Assembly: GCF_903819335.1 (NCBI RefSeq)
Contig: NZ_CAIJDE010000062.1
Location: 62,001 to 126,000 of the forward strand
Origin: Flavobacterium panici
GTDB taxonomy: Bacteria > Bacteroidota > Bacteroidia > Flavobacteriales > Flavobacteriaceae
Length of the DNA stretch: 64,000 nt
Direction: 5' to 3'
Made by a program: the position numbers and the translations under genes
Part shown: piece by piece, positions 1 through 8,614 of the stretch
Layout of the letters: each line of letters opens with the position of its first letter
Position numbering within the stretch: the stretch's first letter is position 1
Notes under the pieces: model-generated
Database searches by the model: none
What the model was told of the DNA's origin: nothing
The model's input: only the letters and a program-made list of their open reading frames with translations

Positions 1-490
1 CACGATCGTTTATGATCTGTGTTTTATATACTTTTTTCCCAGATGCTTTAATAATTTCTGCAACAGAATATCCTAACAAATTGTTACGAACGTGTCCTAA
101 GTGCAAAGGTTTATTGGTGTTTGGAGAAGAATATTCAACCATAATTGCTTTATCGGCAGGATCTGGTGTTACATATCCAAACTTTTGATTATTTTTTATT
201 TCATTGAAAAAATTCAGATAATAACTATCCGAAATTACAATATTCAAAAACCCCGAAACTACATTGAAACGCGCCACTTCAGAAACATTTTCAACTAAGT
301 AGTTTCCAATTTTATTTCCTAATTCGGCAGGATTGCTTTTGATCACTTTTAACAAAGGAAAAATTACCATTGTAATATCGCCTTCAAACTCTTTTCTGGT
401 AGTTTGAAATTCGATTTTATCAACAGAAACGTCAAATAATGCCTGTATTGCTTTTTGTATAGAAGGTGTAAGAATTTGTGATAATGACAT
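1..490 (-). CDS. argS: Arginyl-tRNA synthetase, N-terminal part (cut by window edge)
   Basis: Charges tRNA-Arg with arginine in the cytoplasm (class I aminoacyl-tRNA synthetase). Only about the first 163 codons are inside the window; the rest lies to the left. Translation of the minus strand from the ATG at 490 begins MSLSQILTPSIQKAIQAL, which fits the N-terminal Add-1 tRNA-binding domain. Near the cut edge it reads VEYSSPNTNKPLHLGHVRNN, the family's HIGH-type ATP-binding signature (here HLGH) in its usual context. A TAnnTTTG promoter element sits 23 bp upstream of the start. The identification rests on the signature motif; the KMSKS-type loop and anticodon domain cannot be seen here. Confidence 0.93.
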   Translation of the reverse strand, partial: MSLSQILTPSIQKAIQALFDVSVDKIEFQTTRKEFEGDITMVIFPLLKVIKSNPAELGNKIGNYLVENVSEVARFNVVSGFLNIVISDSYYLNFFNEIKNNQKFGYVTPDPADKAIMVEYSSPNTNKPLHLGHVRNNLLGYSVAEIIKASGKKVYKTQIINDR

Positions 491-815
491 GTAAACTTAT
501 TTTTAAAGTGAGCAAAGATACTGCTTATTCATCAATTAGAGAAAATGAAAAACATATTAAATAACATAATCCTGTTAGAATTTCTTAAAAAAGGTTTTGT
601 TTTGAATGTTAAAATTATCAAAAAATCAAAACGCTAACCTGCTACAAAACAGAACTTCCCAAAAAAATAAAAAGTTTTTTTTACTTTTTATGTAACATAT
701 CGACAACAAAATAGTCTTAATAGAGACTTTAAATTTTATTTGAAGCAAAGAAAATCAAAACAAAAACAAAAAAACAACCTCATCATCAATCAAATCAAAT
801 AATCATTATCTCATT
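491..815. other. Divergent intergenic region argS / TonB-family barrel
   Basis: A gene-free, very AT-rich stretch of 325 bases between two divergent genes. Apart from the argS -7 element I see no RNA gene, no long palindrome and no ORF of substance. The TonB-side promoter is not obvious: TTTATTTG at about 737-744 is one mismatch from TAnnTTTG. Confidence 0.5.
513..520 (-). promoter_or_regulatory. Promoter -7 element of argS
   Basis: On the minus strand this reads TATCTTTG, an exact match to the Bacteroidota -7 consensus TAnnTTTG, placed so that transcription would start about 15 bases before the argS ATG. No clear -33 TTG was found at the ideal spacing. Confidence 0.5.
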
Positions 816-3218
816 ATGAAATTAAAATTCTTTCTGCTTGCATTACTGGGGGTAATTGCAACAGCACAAGCCCAAAATACCGGAACGGTCACGGGGAAAA
901 TTACCGAAAAGTCAAACAATGCACCAATTTCTTACGCAACGGTTTCTCTTAAAGAAAACGGAAAAGTAGTATCAGGCGTTAATACAGATGATAACGGAGA
1001 TTTTACTTTTAAAAACGTAGCGCTAAAAAGTTATACTATCGAAATTCAATATATTGGATTTAGAAAATATATTGGTTCCGTAATTTTAGCTGATAACAAA
1101 AAATCTGCAACTGTAAATGTTTCTCTTGAAGAAGAAGCAACTCAGCTTAAAGGTGTTAATATTGTTGCTGAACGTTCGACAATGGAACAAAAAATTGACC
1201 GAAAAGTAATTACTGTCGGGAAAGATTTGACGACTGCCGGGGCTTCTGCATCAGATATTATGAGCAATATTCCTTCTGTAAATGTGGATCAGGACGGAAA
1301 ACTTTCGCTTCGCGGAAATGACAATGTTCGTGTATTAATTGACGGAAGACCTTCTAACATTGATCCAGCTCAGTTATTGAAACAAATTCCATCGACTTCT
1401 ATCAAAAAAATTGAGTTGATTACAAATCCTAGTGCAAAATACAATCCGGAAGGAATGTCTGGGATTATCAATATTATTTTACACAAAAATGCTAATACTG
1501 GTTTTAATGGAAGTTACAGCGGTGGTATTACTTTTGGAGAAACGGCAAAATACAATCAGTCTTTAGATTTAAACTATAAAACCGGAAAAGTAAATTTCTT
1601 TGGAAATGCAGGTAATAATTTTGGAACTTATTTTAACGATGGTCACATTCAAAGATTAGATCAGGATATGGTTCAAAAATTAGATATTTCTAATGACAAT
1701 GATAACTATTTGTATAAAGTTGGAATGGATTATTTAATCAATGACCACAATACTTTATCATTTTACACCAATCAAAATAAATCAAAAGGAACTGGATTAG
1801 TAAATACTGATATTGATTACAATAACGGAGATCCGGATATTAAAAATATCTACCAAAAATCGAGATACGAAGGTCCAAACGAAACTGGAACTTACAATTT
1901 AGCGTACAAACATATCTTTAAAAAAGAAGGTCATACTTTAGATTTTGAAGGAAACTTTAGCAACACCAGAGAAACTCAAGATGCAAGTTTTGACACTAAA
2001 ACAACAAAGCCGGATAATACTGCCACCTCTCTTTTATATAACGATTATATTAATGACAAAAGAAAATTAGGTACAGTAAACGTTGATTACGTAAATCCGC
2101 TAAACGATAAAACGACTCTTGAAGCAGGTGCAGAAGCGAGAATAACAAGAACTGACAATATTTACAACACAACCAATGCTGCATTTAAATCTTCTGTTTA
2201 TACTTACGATACAGATATTTATTCTGCATATGTAACTTTTGGTCAGAAATACAAAAAATTCAGCTATCAATTAGGAGCTCGTTTTGAGAGTTATAATGTA
2301 AAATCATTTTTAACTCCTGATCAGAAAAAGTTTGATGATGACTACATTACATTATATCCTTCTGCTTATTTAACGTATAATTTAAATGAGAAAAACGTGT
2401 TGCAATTAAGCTACAGCCGTCGTGTTGACAGACCAAGTTTAGAGCAGACAAAACCTATTCGTGAGTTTTCTACTCCATTAGTAACTTCATACGGAAATCA
2501 AGAATTAAGACCTCAGTTTACTAATTCTGTTGAAATAAATTACACTAAAACTCTTGAAAAAGGAAGCATTACCGCTGGAGTATTTGTAAGGGCTATCAAC
2601 GATCAAATAAGCAGAACTTTAAGCCCAGATCCTGACGACCCTTCTGAGAAACAACTCTTAGGCTTTACTAATTACGATCACAATAGTGCTTATGGTTTTG
2701 ACATTTCTGCTAACTATAAAATTACTAAATGGTGGGATATCCAGCCATCTGTTGATTTTTCTAGCATAAACCAGCAAGGTGTTATATTTAAAATTAATCC
2801 TCTCTCAGGCAAAAGTGAACCTGAGGAGAAGACCGTTACAACTTCAGCATTCAATGCTCGTATGAACTCAAACTTTAAGCCTACTAAACGTTTAAGCTTT
2901 TTATTATTCGGTTTTTACAGAGGCGGCGTTGAAGAAGTTCAGCAACATAGAAATGAAATGTACAAAATGGATATTGGTTCACGCTATACATTGTTAGATA
3001 ATAAGATGAATATCAGTGTACGTTTTAATGACGTTTTCAACACAATGAAATATTCATTTGACGGTGTTTCCCCTTATCCTCAAACTGGTCAGTTTACCTG
3101 GGAAAGCCAAACAGTTTATTTAGGTTTAACTTACAACTTTGGTGGAGCAAAAATCAAAAAATTAGAGCGTAAACAAAGAGAAGAAAACACTAATCAAGGT
3201 GGTGGCGGAATGTTCTAA
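816..3218 (+). CDS. TonB-dependent receptor-like outer membrane beta-barrel protein
   Basis: An 800-residue outer membrane protein. Residues 1-20 are a signal peptide ending around AQA-QN. Residues ~22-105 form a CarboxypepD_reg-like beta-sandwich (GTVTGKITEKSNNAPISYAT). Residues ~115-220 are a TonB plug domain, and the rest is a beta-barrel of the OMP_b-brl_3 (PF14905) type, with aromatic-rich strands and a final strand pattern near QTVYLGLTYNFGG. The C-terminus is an odd polar tail ending NQGGGGMF. These proteins are thought to import ligands through the outer membrane using TonB energy; the ligand is unknown. No susD-like gene is adjacent, so this is not a SusCD pair. It is monocistronic, followed by a strong hairpin terminator. 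Confidence 0.85.
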   Translation: MKLKFFLLALLGVIATAQAQNTGTVTGKITEKSNNAPISYATVSLKENGKVVSGVNTDDNGDFTFKNVALKSYTIEIQYIGFRKYIGSVILADNKKSATVNVSLEEEATQLKGVNIVAERSTMEQKIDRKVITVGKDLTTAGASASDIMSNIPSVNVDQDGKLSLRGNDNVRVLIDGRPSNIDPAQLLKQIPSTSIKKIELITNPSAKYNPEGMSGIINIILHKNANTGFNGSYSGGITFGETAKYNQSLDLNYKTGKVNFFGNAGNNFGTYFNDGHIQRLDQDMVQKLDISNDNDNYLYKVGMDYLINDHNTLSFYTNQNKSKGTGLVNTDIDYNNGDPDIKNIYQKSRYEGPNETGTYNLAYKHIFKKEGHTLDFEGNFSNTRETQDASFDTKTTKPDNTATSLLYNDYINDKRKLGTVNVDYVNPLNDKTTLEAGAEARITRTDNIYNTTNAAFKSSVYTYDTDIYSAYVTFGQKYKKFSYQLGARFESYNVKSFLTPDQKKFDDDYITLYPSAYLTYNLNEKNVLQLSYSRRVDRPSLEQTKPIREFSTPLVTSYGNQELRPQFTNSVEINYTKTLEKGSITAGVFVRAINDQISRTLSPDPDDPSEKQLLGFTNYDHNSAYGFDISANYKITKWWDIQPSVDFSSINQQGVIFKINPLSGKSEPEEKTVTTSAFNARMNSNFKPTKRLSFLLFGFYRGGVEEVQQHRNEMYKMDIGSRYTLLDNKMNISVRFNDVFNTMKYSFDGVSPYPQTGQFTWESQTVYLGLTYNFGGAKIKKLERKQREENTNQGGGGMF

Positions 3219-3270
3219 TCACTGCTTTTATTAGAATCAATTTTAATATTTTTAAATAATTTTCTTGTAG

Positions 3271-3306
3271 AAAAAAGCCTGAAGTTTGCCAGCTTCAGGC
3301 TTTTTT
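3271..3306. terminator. Bidirectional hairpin terminator between the barrel gene and cutC
   Basis: AAAAGCCTGAAG and CTTCAGGCTTTT form a GC-containing stem around a short loop, with A-tract before and T-tract after. It lies between two convergent genes and can serve both strands. Confidence 0.85.
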
Positions 3307-3320
3307 ATTTTTTGTAAATA

Positions 3321-3992
3321 CTATAGAAAATTTTTCAATTCTTTTATTTCTTCGGGATTTGCAGTTTCTGAATTGTTTGTAATTGCAGAGGAATGATAAA
3401 AAGTCAAATCTAATCGTTCCTGTAATAATTTAATATTTGAAGATCGCAAACCGCCGCCCGGCATTATTTCGATTCTGTTTTTAGCAAGGTCTTGTATTCG
3501 TTCCAAAGCTAAAATTCCTTCTTCTACATTTATCGCCTGTCCCGAAGTCAAAATCGTTTTAAACCCGCAATCGATAATATCTTCAAGAGATTTTTCTACA
3601 TCTTTGACCACATCAAAAGCACGATGAAAAGTACAAGGAAGCGGATGTGCCAAATGCACTAATTCCCTATTCTGTCTTTTATTAATATTTCCGCTGTCTT
3701 TTAAAATTCCAAAAACAAAACCATCAACACCCAATTTTTTATACTGTTTAATATCTTGTTTCATTTCTACAAGCTCTTCATCAGAATAAACAAAATCGCC
3801 GCCGCGAGGTCTAATGATAACATGCATTTTAATATTTAAGCTTTCGCGGACTTTCACTACTAAAATAGAGTTTGGAGTTGTTCCACCAAGTTTCATGTTT
3901 TCGCATAACTCAATTCGATCTGCACCATTTTCCTGAGCTATTATGGCAGATTCGTAATTAAAGCATGCTATTTCTAATTGATTTTTTTTCAT
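3321..3992 (-). CDS. cutC: CutC family protein (copper homeostasis-associated TIM barrel)
   Basis: A 223-residue cytosolic protein matching the CutC family over its full length. It starts with LEIACFNYESAIIAQENGADRIELC, then the GGTTPN motif, then VIIRPRGGDF, and has the conserved C-terminal MPGGGLRSSN. CutC was linked to copper tolerance in E. coli, but its biochemical role is disputed. It is usually 220-250 residues, so this copy is complete. It sits alone; its start lies only about 18 bp from a palindromic repeat (4010-4075), so its promoter may overlap that repeat. No other copper genes are nearby. Confidence 0.88.
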   Translation of the reverse strand: MKKNQLEIACFNYESAIIAQENGADRIELCENMKLGGTTPNSILVVKVRESLNIKMHVIIRPRGGDFVYSDEELVEMKQDIKQYKKLGVDGFVFGILKDSGNINKRQNRELVHLAHPLPCTFHRAFDVVKDVEKSLEDIIDCGFKTILTSGQAINVEEGILALERIQDLAKNRIEIMPGGGLRSSNIKLLQERLDLTFYHSSAITNNSETANPEEIKELKNFL

Positions 3993-4009
3993 TGTAAATT
4001 ATTTAAAAG

Positions 4010-4033
4010 GGCTTCGACTTCGCTCAGCCTGAC
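4010..4033 (+). repeat. Palindromic repeat family A, copy R1
   Basis: GGCTTCGACTTCGCTCAGCC followed by TGAC. It forms an inverted pair with the copy at 4051-4075, separated by 17 bases. This is a GC-rich unit in AT-rich surroundings, typical of dispersed REP-like intergenic repeats. Confidence 0.85.
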
Positions 4034-4050
4034 TGATATTAGCCCCAAAT

Positions 4051-4075
4051 GTCACCCTGAGCGAAGTCGAAGGCT
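4051..4075 (-). repeat. Palindromic repeat family A, copy R2
   Basis: The minus strand reads AGCCTTCGACTTCGCTCAGG followed by GTGAC, the inverted partner of 4010-4033 with a few differences near the ends. It lies about 10 bp from the end of the GIY-YIG gene. Confidence 0.82.
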
Positions 4076-4084
4076 AATTTACTA

Positions 4085-4408
4085 CTAAACCTCCTTTTTA
4101 TAAAAATTTTTATGACTTGTTTTATTTAAACATTCTGATAACTTTTTTAAATCTTCCCACTTATCATTTATTATTGCTTCTTTCTTTTTCCTACTCCAGC
4201 CTTTTACCTGCTTTTCAAAAGCAATAGCTTGAATCACATCATTAAATTCAGTACAGAAAACTAATTGTAAAGGTCTTTTATTAAACGTATAACATTCTGT
4301 ATTTATACCATAATTGTGTTCATTTAATCTTCTTTCAATATTATTTGTAAATCCCGTATAATAACTATTATCAGAACATTTTAGTATATAGACGTAATAT
4401 TGTTTCAT
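4085..4408 (-). CDS. GIY-YIG nuclease (URI-domain, COG2827-type)
   Basis: A small single-domain nuclease of about 107 residues from the ATG at 4408 (MKQYYVYILKCSD). An ATG at 4429 would add 7 residues; the inner start is preferred because the family normally begins just before YYVYIL. The GIY-YIG core is visible as YVYILKCSDNSYYTGFTNNI, followed by the catalytic arginine region ERRLNEHN, then TYFN-type strand and AFEKQVKGWSRKKKEAII. Members cut DNA but most free-standing bacterial copies have no known role. The gene is bracketed by palindromic repeats of one family on both sides (4010-4075 downstream, 4481-4734 upstream), which suggests a link between nuclease and repeats. It is not in an operon with cutC in any obvious way. 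Confidence 0.9.
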   Translation of the reverse strand: MKQYYVYILKCSDNSYYTGFTNNIERRLNEHNYGINTECYTFNKRPLQLVFCTEFNDVIQAIAFEKQVKGWSRKKKEAIINDKWEDLKKLSECLNKTSHKNFYKKEV

Positions 4409-4480
4409 TTTATTTAAAAGTTTTATCATAAAATAAAAGTAAGAAAAATATTTCTTTTACGTGTTTTATTAAGCCCCAAT

Positions 4481-4507
4481 TGTCAGGCTGAGCGAAGTCG
4501 AAGCCCC
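4481..4507 (-). repeat. Palindromic repeat family A, copy R3
   Basis: Minus-strand copy of the family A unit. Its 26-base core (4481-4506) is the exact reverse complement of 4587-4612, with 80 bases between them. Confidence 0.85.
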
Positions 4508-4586
4508 GCTCCTATTAGCACGCCCTTTACTTAGCGCATCTAACAAAGTTTATTTAGTGAAATTGATAGTTTGTCAATTGGGACGT

Positions 4587-4612
4587 GGGCTTCGACTTCG
4601 CTCAGCCTGACA
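4587..4612 (+). repeat. Palindromic repeat family A, copy R4
   Basis: Plus-strand copy, perfect 26-base partner of R3. It is embedded in a longer direct repeat: about 46 bases at 4572-4617 recur with few changes at 4695-4739. Confidence 0.85.
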
Positions 4613-4657
4613 AATCGTTGAGAACAAAAAACACTATCTTAAATCAATAACCCGGAT

Positions 4658-4682
4658 GTCATCATGAGCGAAGTCGAAGGCT
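4658..4682 (-). repeat. Palindromic repeat family A, copy R5
   Basis: A diverged minus-strand copy (contains ATGAGCGAAGTCGAAGGCT). It pairs with R6 at 4709-4734 over the shared core, with a 26-base spacer. Confidence 0.8.
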
Positions 4683-4708
4683 CGTAAGAAAGCTTGCCAA
4701 TTGGAACG

Positions 4709-4734
4709 GGGCTTCGACTTCGCTCAGCCTGACA
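4709..4734 (+). repeat. Palindromic repeat family A, copy R6
   Basis: Plus-strand copy identical to R4 over 26 bases. The flanks are also similar to R4's flanks (CCAATTGG-type sequence before, ATCGTT after), indicating duplication of a larger unit. R3-R6 fill most of the 4430-4818 gap, which otherwise holds only the fabH terminator. Confidence 0.85.
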
Positions 4735-4762
4735 GATCGTTACTCATCTAAATAAAGGGTAT

Positions 4763-4796
4763 AAAAAAACCTGGTCCAAAACGAAGCAGGTTTTAA
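4763..4796 (-). terminator. Terminator of the FabH-type gene
   Basis: AAAACCTG at 4766-4773 pairs with CAGGTTTT at 4787-4794, and on the minus strand the stem is followed by a T-rich tract. It sits 23 bp past the stop codon of the 4819-5826 gene. Confidence 0.72.
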
Positions 4797-4818
4797 ATAT
4801 AATGTAAGATGAATTAAT

Positions 4819-5826
4819 TTACCATTTGATGATTGCACTTGCCCAGGTAAATCCACTACCAAAAGCGGCTAAGACAACGGTATCACCAGATTTGATTTTA
4901 CCTTGTTCCCAAGCTTCTGTCAAAGCGATTGGAATAGATGCTGCAGTTGTGTTTCCGTATTTCTGGATATTGTTATGAACCTGATCATCGCTTAATTTGA
5001 ATTTATTCTGAATGAACTGAGAAATTCTCAAGTTGGCCTGATGCGGAATCAACATATCGATATCTGAAACCTGAAGTCCGTTTGCTTCTAAACCTTCGTT
5101 GATTACTTCAGCAAAACGAACCACTGCATTTTTAAATACAAATTGTCCGTTCATGTAAGGATAATAACTTTCGTCATTAGGGTCATTATCTGCTAAAATA
5201 TCAGTTACCCAGCGCGCTCCCATTCCAGGTGCCTGCAAAGCCAATTCTTCGGCGTGCTGTCCTTCTGAATGTAAATGCGTAGATAAAATACCTTTTGTCA
5301 AATCTTCTTCACGGCTTAAAACTGCCGCTCCTGCTCCATCTCCAAAAATAACAGAAACCCCGCGTCCGCGAGTAGTCATGTCTAATCCGGTTGAATGAAC
5401 CTCAGAACCAATAACCAAAATATTTTTATACATTCCGGTTTTAATATATTGATCAGCAACAGAAATAGCATAAACGAAACCAGAACATTGGTTTCTAACA
5501 TCTAAAGCCCCAACAGTTCTTAATCCTAAATCACGCTGTACTAAAACTCCAGGTCCTGGAAAATAGTAATCCGGGCTTAATGTAGCAAAAACTACAAAAT
5601 CAATATCTTCTTTGGCAATGCCAGAACGTTCTATAGCAATTTTAGCAGCTTTTACACCCATTGAAGTCGTAGTATCTTCTCCACGAATGATATGTCTTCT
5701 CTCCTGAATTCCTGTTCGTTCCTGAATCCATTCGTCATTGGTATCCATTATCTTAGACAAATCATCGTTTGTCACAACATTTGAAGGAACATAATATCCT
5801 AAGCCTGCTATTTTTGAATGATACAT
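4819..5826 (-). CDS. fabH: 3-oxoacyl-ACP synthase III family (FabH-type KAS III)
   Basis: Thiolase-fold condensing enzyme of 335 residues that would join an acyl-CoA primer to malonyl-ACP to start fatty acid synthesis. The catalytic triad is visible: Cys114 in RNQCSGFVYA, His262 in PHQANLRI and Asn292 in YGNTTAAS. The N-terminal DTNDEWIQERTGI is the usual KAS III signature. Length is normal. The gene stands alone and is not in an rpmF-plsX-fabH cluster, so it could be a second KAS III with a branched or unusual primer, or part of a special lipid pathway; sequence by eye cannot decide. A clear -7 element lies upstream at 5859-5866. Confidence 0.88.
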   Translation of the reverse strand: MYHSKIAGLGYYVPSNVVTNDDLSKIMDTNDEWIQERTGIQERRHIIRGEDTTTSMGVKAAKIAIERSGIAKEDIDFVVFATLSPDYYFPGPGVLVQRDLGLRTVGALDVRNQCSGFVYAISVADQYIKTGMYKNILVIGSEVHSTGLDMTTRGRGVSVIFGDGAGAAVLSREEDLTKGILSTHLHSEGQHAEELALQAPGMGARWVTDILADNDPNDESYYPYMNGQFVFKNAVVRFAEVINEGLEANGLQVSDIDMLIPHQANLRISQFIQNKFKLSDDQVHNNIQKYGNTTAASIPIALTEAWEQGKIKSGDTVVLAAFGSGFTWASAIIKW

Positions 5827-5858
5827 ATAATATTGTTATTTGTTAAAAATTTAGAATG

Positions 5859-5866
5859 CAAATTTA
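5859..5866 (-). promoter_or_regulatory. Promoter -7 element of the FabH-type gene
   Basis: The minus strand reads TAAATTTG (TAnnTTTG consensus) about 33 bp before the ATG, with a TTG 24 bases further upstream as a possible -33 element. Confidence 0.5.
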
Positions 5867-6091
5867 CGTATACTTTAAAACATAAGAGTACAAAATACTA
5901 TTTTTTTCGGTATTAGCAATTTAATATACTTTAATTATCAGACTGTTTAAAAACAATTACTTTTTGAAAAACCAGTTTATTGAGGAATTCATTGAAAAGA
6001 ATGAAAAATAAGATTTAAAATGTAACAAGACTAAAGTATCTTAGACAAACATTTTGAATACCATTTTTTTTAAACCCAAAAAATTCAACTC

Positions 6092-8503
6092 ATGAAATTA
6101 AAGGTTACGTTGTTCCTATTTTTAAATATCGGTTTTTTCTCTTTTGCCCAAGAGAATTTAACTTACCAAAAGCCTTCTAAATCTATTTTAGATCTGGCCG
6201 ATTACCAAAGAGCTCCAACCGTTTCAATGGACACAAAAAAAGAAAATATGCTTTTATTGTACCGAAACACATACAAAACTCTTGACGATTTAAATCAGGA
6301 CGAAATTCGTTTAGCCGGTATACGAATTAATCCGGTTACCAATATATCAAGTACAGTAACATATGTTAACAATTTGAAACTTAGAAAAATAAATGGTAAA
6401 GAAGAAATTCAGGTTTCAGGTTTGCCGCAAAATCCAAAAATTGCCAATATTCTTTGGTCGCCAAACGATAAAAAAATCCTGTTTTCTCACACTACAACTA
6501 CTGGTGTTGAGCTTTGGGTTTTGGATGTAGCATCGGCGCAAGCCACAAAACTTACAGAAGCAACTGTAAATGCCAATCTTGGAAATCCATTTAACTGGTT
6601 TTCAGACAATGAAACAATTTTGGTAAAAATGCTTCCAAAAAACAGACAGCCGCTTTTAGATTCTAAAAAAGATTTACCAACCGGCCCTATTATTTCTAAT
6701 ACATCTGGAGAAAAATCTCAAAACAGAACGTATCCTGATATGTTGAAAAACAAAAATGACGAAGCTAATTTCGAAACCAGCGTTACATCTGAATTATACA
6801 AAGTCAAATTAGATGGTGATGCTGTTTTATTTAAAGAAGCTGCGATGTTTGCGGGCGAGAAAATTTCGCCAGACGGCAATTATATTATGCTGACTACCAT
6901 TCAAAAACCATTTTCGTATGTGGTGCCTTTAAACAGGTTTCCTTCTAAAACGATTGTTTATGACATTAGAGGAAAAGAAATTAAAACGGTTAACGAAGTC
7001 CCGCTGAATGAAATTATGCCAAAAGGTTTTATGGCTGTTCGAAAAGGAAAAAGAGAAATGGCCTGGAGAAATGACAAACCTGCAACATTATCATACGTAA
7101 CGGCTTTAGATGAAGGAGATCCTGCAAACAAAGTAGATTTTAGAGACGAAGTTTTTCTTTGGGATGCACCTTTTGATAAAGAAGCTGCATCATTAGTCAA
7201 AACACCTCAGCGTTTTAATACCATTACTTGGGGAAATGACAATGTCGCCGTTGTTTCTGATGAATGGTACGATACCCGAAATGAGAAAACGTATTTGATA
7301 AATCCTGCAGATGCAAATCAACAGCCAAAATTAATAACCGACAGAAATTCACAAGATGTTTACTCTGATCCCGGCGTTTTTGAAACCAGAAAGAATGAAT
7401 ACAACAAATATGTTTTAGCCCTTGAAAAAGATAATTTATATCGAATTGGAGATGGTTATACAAAAGATGGCCAGTTCCCTTTTGTTGATGAATTTAATTT
7501 AAAAACATTAAAATCAAAACGTGTTTATACTTCGCCTTACAAAGATAAAAAAGAAGAAATTTTAGAAATTGAAGATTTTAAATCAGGTAAAGTCCTGGTT
7601 CAGATTCAATCAAAAACAGAATATCCAAATTACTTTTTCAGAAACATTAAAAAACCAAATAGTTTAACTGCAATAACTGATTTCAAAAACCCATTTGAAA
7701 GCATTAAAAATGTCAGCAAAGAGGTAATTAAATACAAACGTAAAGATGGACTGGAACTTTCGGGAACTTTATACCTTCCTGCGGGGTATGACAAGGCTAA
7801 AAAAGAAAAACTGCCTTTATTAATCTGGGCTTATCCGGCAGAATATAAAGACAGAAACAGCGCTGGCCAGTCCACTCAAAATTCAAATGAATTTACGTTT
7901 CCGTATTATGGATCGTTTGTGTATTGGGTTACAAAAGGATATGTTGTTTTAGATGATGCTGCTTTCCCAATTATTGGCGAAGGAACTACAGAACCAAACG
8001 ACAATTTTATTTCACAATTAGTTGATAATGCCGAAGCTGCAATTAATGCTGTAGATGCTCTGGGATATATTAACCGTAAAAAAGTAGCTATTGGAGGGCA
8101 TTCATACGGTGCGTTTATGACTGCAAATTTATTGACACATTCCAATCTTTTTGCTTGCGGAATTGCTCGAAGCGGTGCTTATAACAGAACACTGACGCCT
8201 TTCGGATTTCAATCAGAACAGCGTAATTACTGGGAAGTTCCGGAAGTTTACAATACTATGTCACCATTTATGAATGCCGAAAAAATGAAAACGCCAATTT
8301 TATTAGTTCATGGTGAAGCTGATAATAATCCTGGGACTTTTACTTTGCAGACCGAACGTTATTTTCAGGCTTTAAAAGGTTTAGGAGCGCCTGCAAGAAT
8401 GGTAATTTTACCGAAAGAAGCACATGGCTATGTAGCCAAAGAAAATATCCTGCACTTACTTTGGGAACAAGATCAGTTTTTAGAAAAATATTTGAAAAAC
8501 TAA
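6092..8503 (+). CDS. Secreted S9 family peptidase (prolyl oligopeptidase fold, glutamyl endopeptidase-like)
   Basis: An exported serine peptidase of 803 residues. A signal peptide ends near SFA-QEN (residue ~19). Residues ~60-540 form the beta-propeller, and residues ~560-803 the alpha/beta-hydrolase domain. The catalytic triad is Ser671 in GGHSYGAFMTANLL, Asp744 in HGEADNNPGT and His778 in EAHGYV. The GGHSYGAFMTANLL context resembles the S9D glutamyl endopeptidase branch, known from plant chloroplasts and bacteria, more than classic prolyl or dipeptidyl peptidases; this is inference from motif memory. Likely periplasmic or outer-membrane exposed, degrading peptides for nutrition. Monocistronic, ending at a strong hairpin. 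Confidence 0.88.
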   Translation: MKLKVTLFLFLNIGFFSFAQENLTYQKPSKSILDLADYQRAPTVSMDTKKENMLLLYRNTYKTLDDLNQDEIRLAGIRINPVTNISSTVTYVNNLKLRKINGKEEIQVSGLPQNPKIANILWSPNDKKILFSHTTTTGVELWVLDVASAQATKLTEATVNANLGNPFNWFSDNETILVKMLPKNRQPLLDSKKDLPTGPIISNTSGEKSQNRTYPDMLKNKNDEANFETSVTSELYKVKLDGDAVLFKEAAMFAGEKISPDGNYIMLTTIQKPFSYVVPLNRFPSKTIVYDIRGKEIKTVNEVPLNEIMPKGFMAVRKGKREMAWRNDKPATLSYVTALDEGDPANKVDFRDEVFLWDAPFDKEAASLVKTPQRFNTITWGNDNVAVVSDEWYDTRNEKTYLINPADANQQPKLITDRNSQDVYSDPGVFETRKNEYNKYVLALEKDNLYRIGDGYTKDGQFPFVDEFNLKTLKSKRVYTSPYKDKKEEILEIEDFKSGKVLVQIQSKTEYPNYFFRNIKKPNSLTAITDFKNPFESIKNVSKEVIKYKRKDGLELSGTLYLPAGYDKAKKEKLPLLIWAYPAEYKDRNSAGQSTQNSNEFTFPYYGSFVYWVTKGYVVLDDAAFPIIGEGTTEPNDNFISQLVDNAEAAINAVDALGYINRKKVAIGGHSYGAFMTANLLTHSNLFACGIARSGAYNRTLTPFGFQSEQRNYWEVPEVYNTMSPFMNAEKMKTPILLVHGEADNNPGTFTLQTERYFQALKGLGAPARMVILPKEAHGYVAKENILHLLWEQDQFLEKYLKN

Positions 8504-8524
8504 TTTATTTCTTAAACGATTATA

Positions 8525-8571
8525 AAAAGTAAACCCGACAGTTTCAAAAACTTGTCGGGTTTACTTTTTTA
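8525..8571. terminator. Bidirectional terminator between the S9 peptidase and ABC ATPase genes
   Basis: AAAGTAAACCCGACAG pairs with CTTGTCGGGTTTACTTT across a short loop, with A- and T-tracts on either side. It lies between convergent genes. Confidence 0.88.
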
Positions 8572-8579
8572 AAGATCAA

Positions 8580-8612
8580 AAATTATCTAATTATCTAATT
8601 GGCAAATTATTT
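8580..8612. repeat. ATTATCTAATT repeat, short copy
   Basis: AATTATCTAATTATCTAATT in tandem, the same unit as the longer array at 34678-34822. Probably a dispersed low-complexity intergenic repeat. Confidence 0.5.
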
Positions 8613-8614
8613 CA

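Noticed and set aside
101..298. 65-residue plus-strand ORF
   Set aside because: It lies opposite the argS coding sequence, which has the HLGH signature; the ORF is a shadow.
4010..4734. Possible CRISPR array
   Set aside because: The repeats alternate in orientation, the spacers differ widely in length (17 to over 400 bases) and there are no cas genes.
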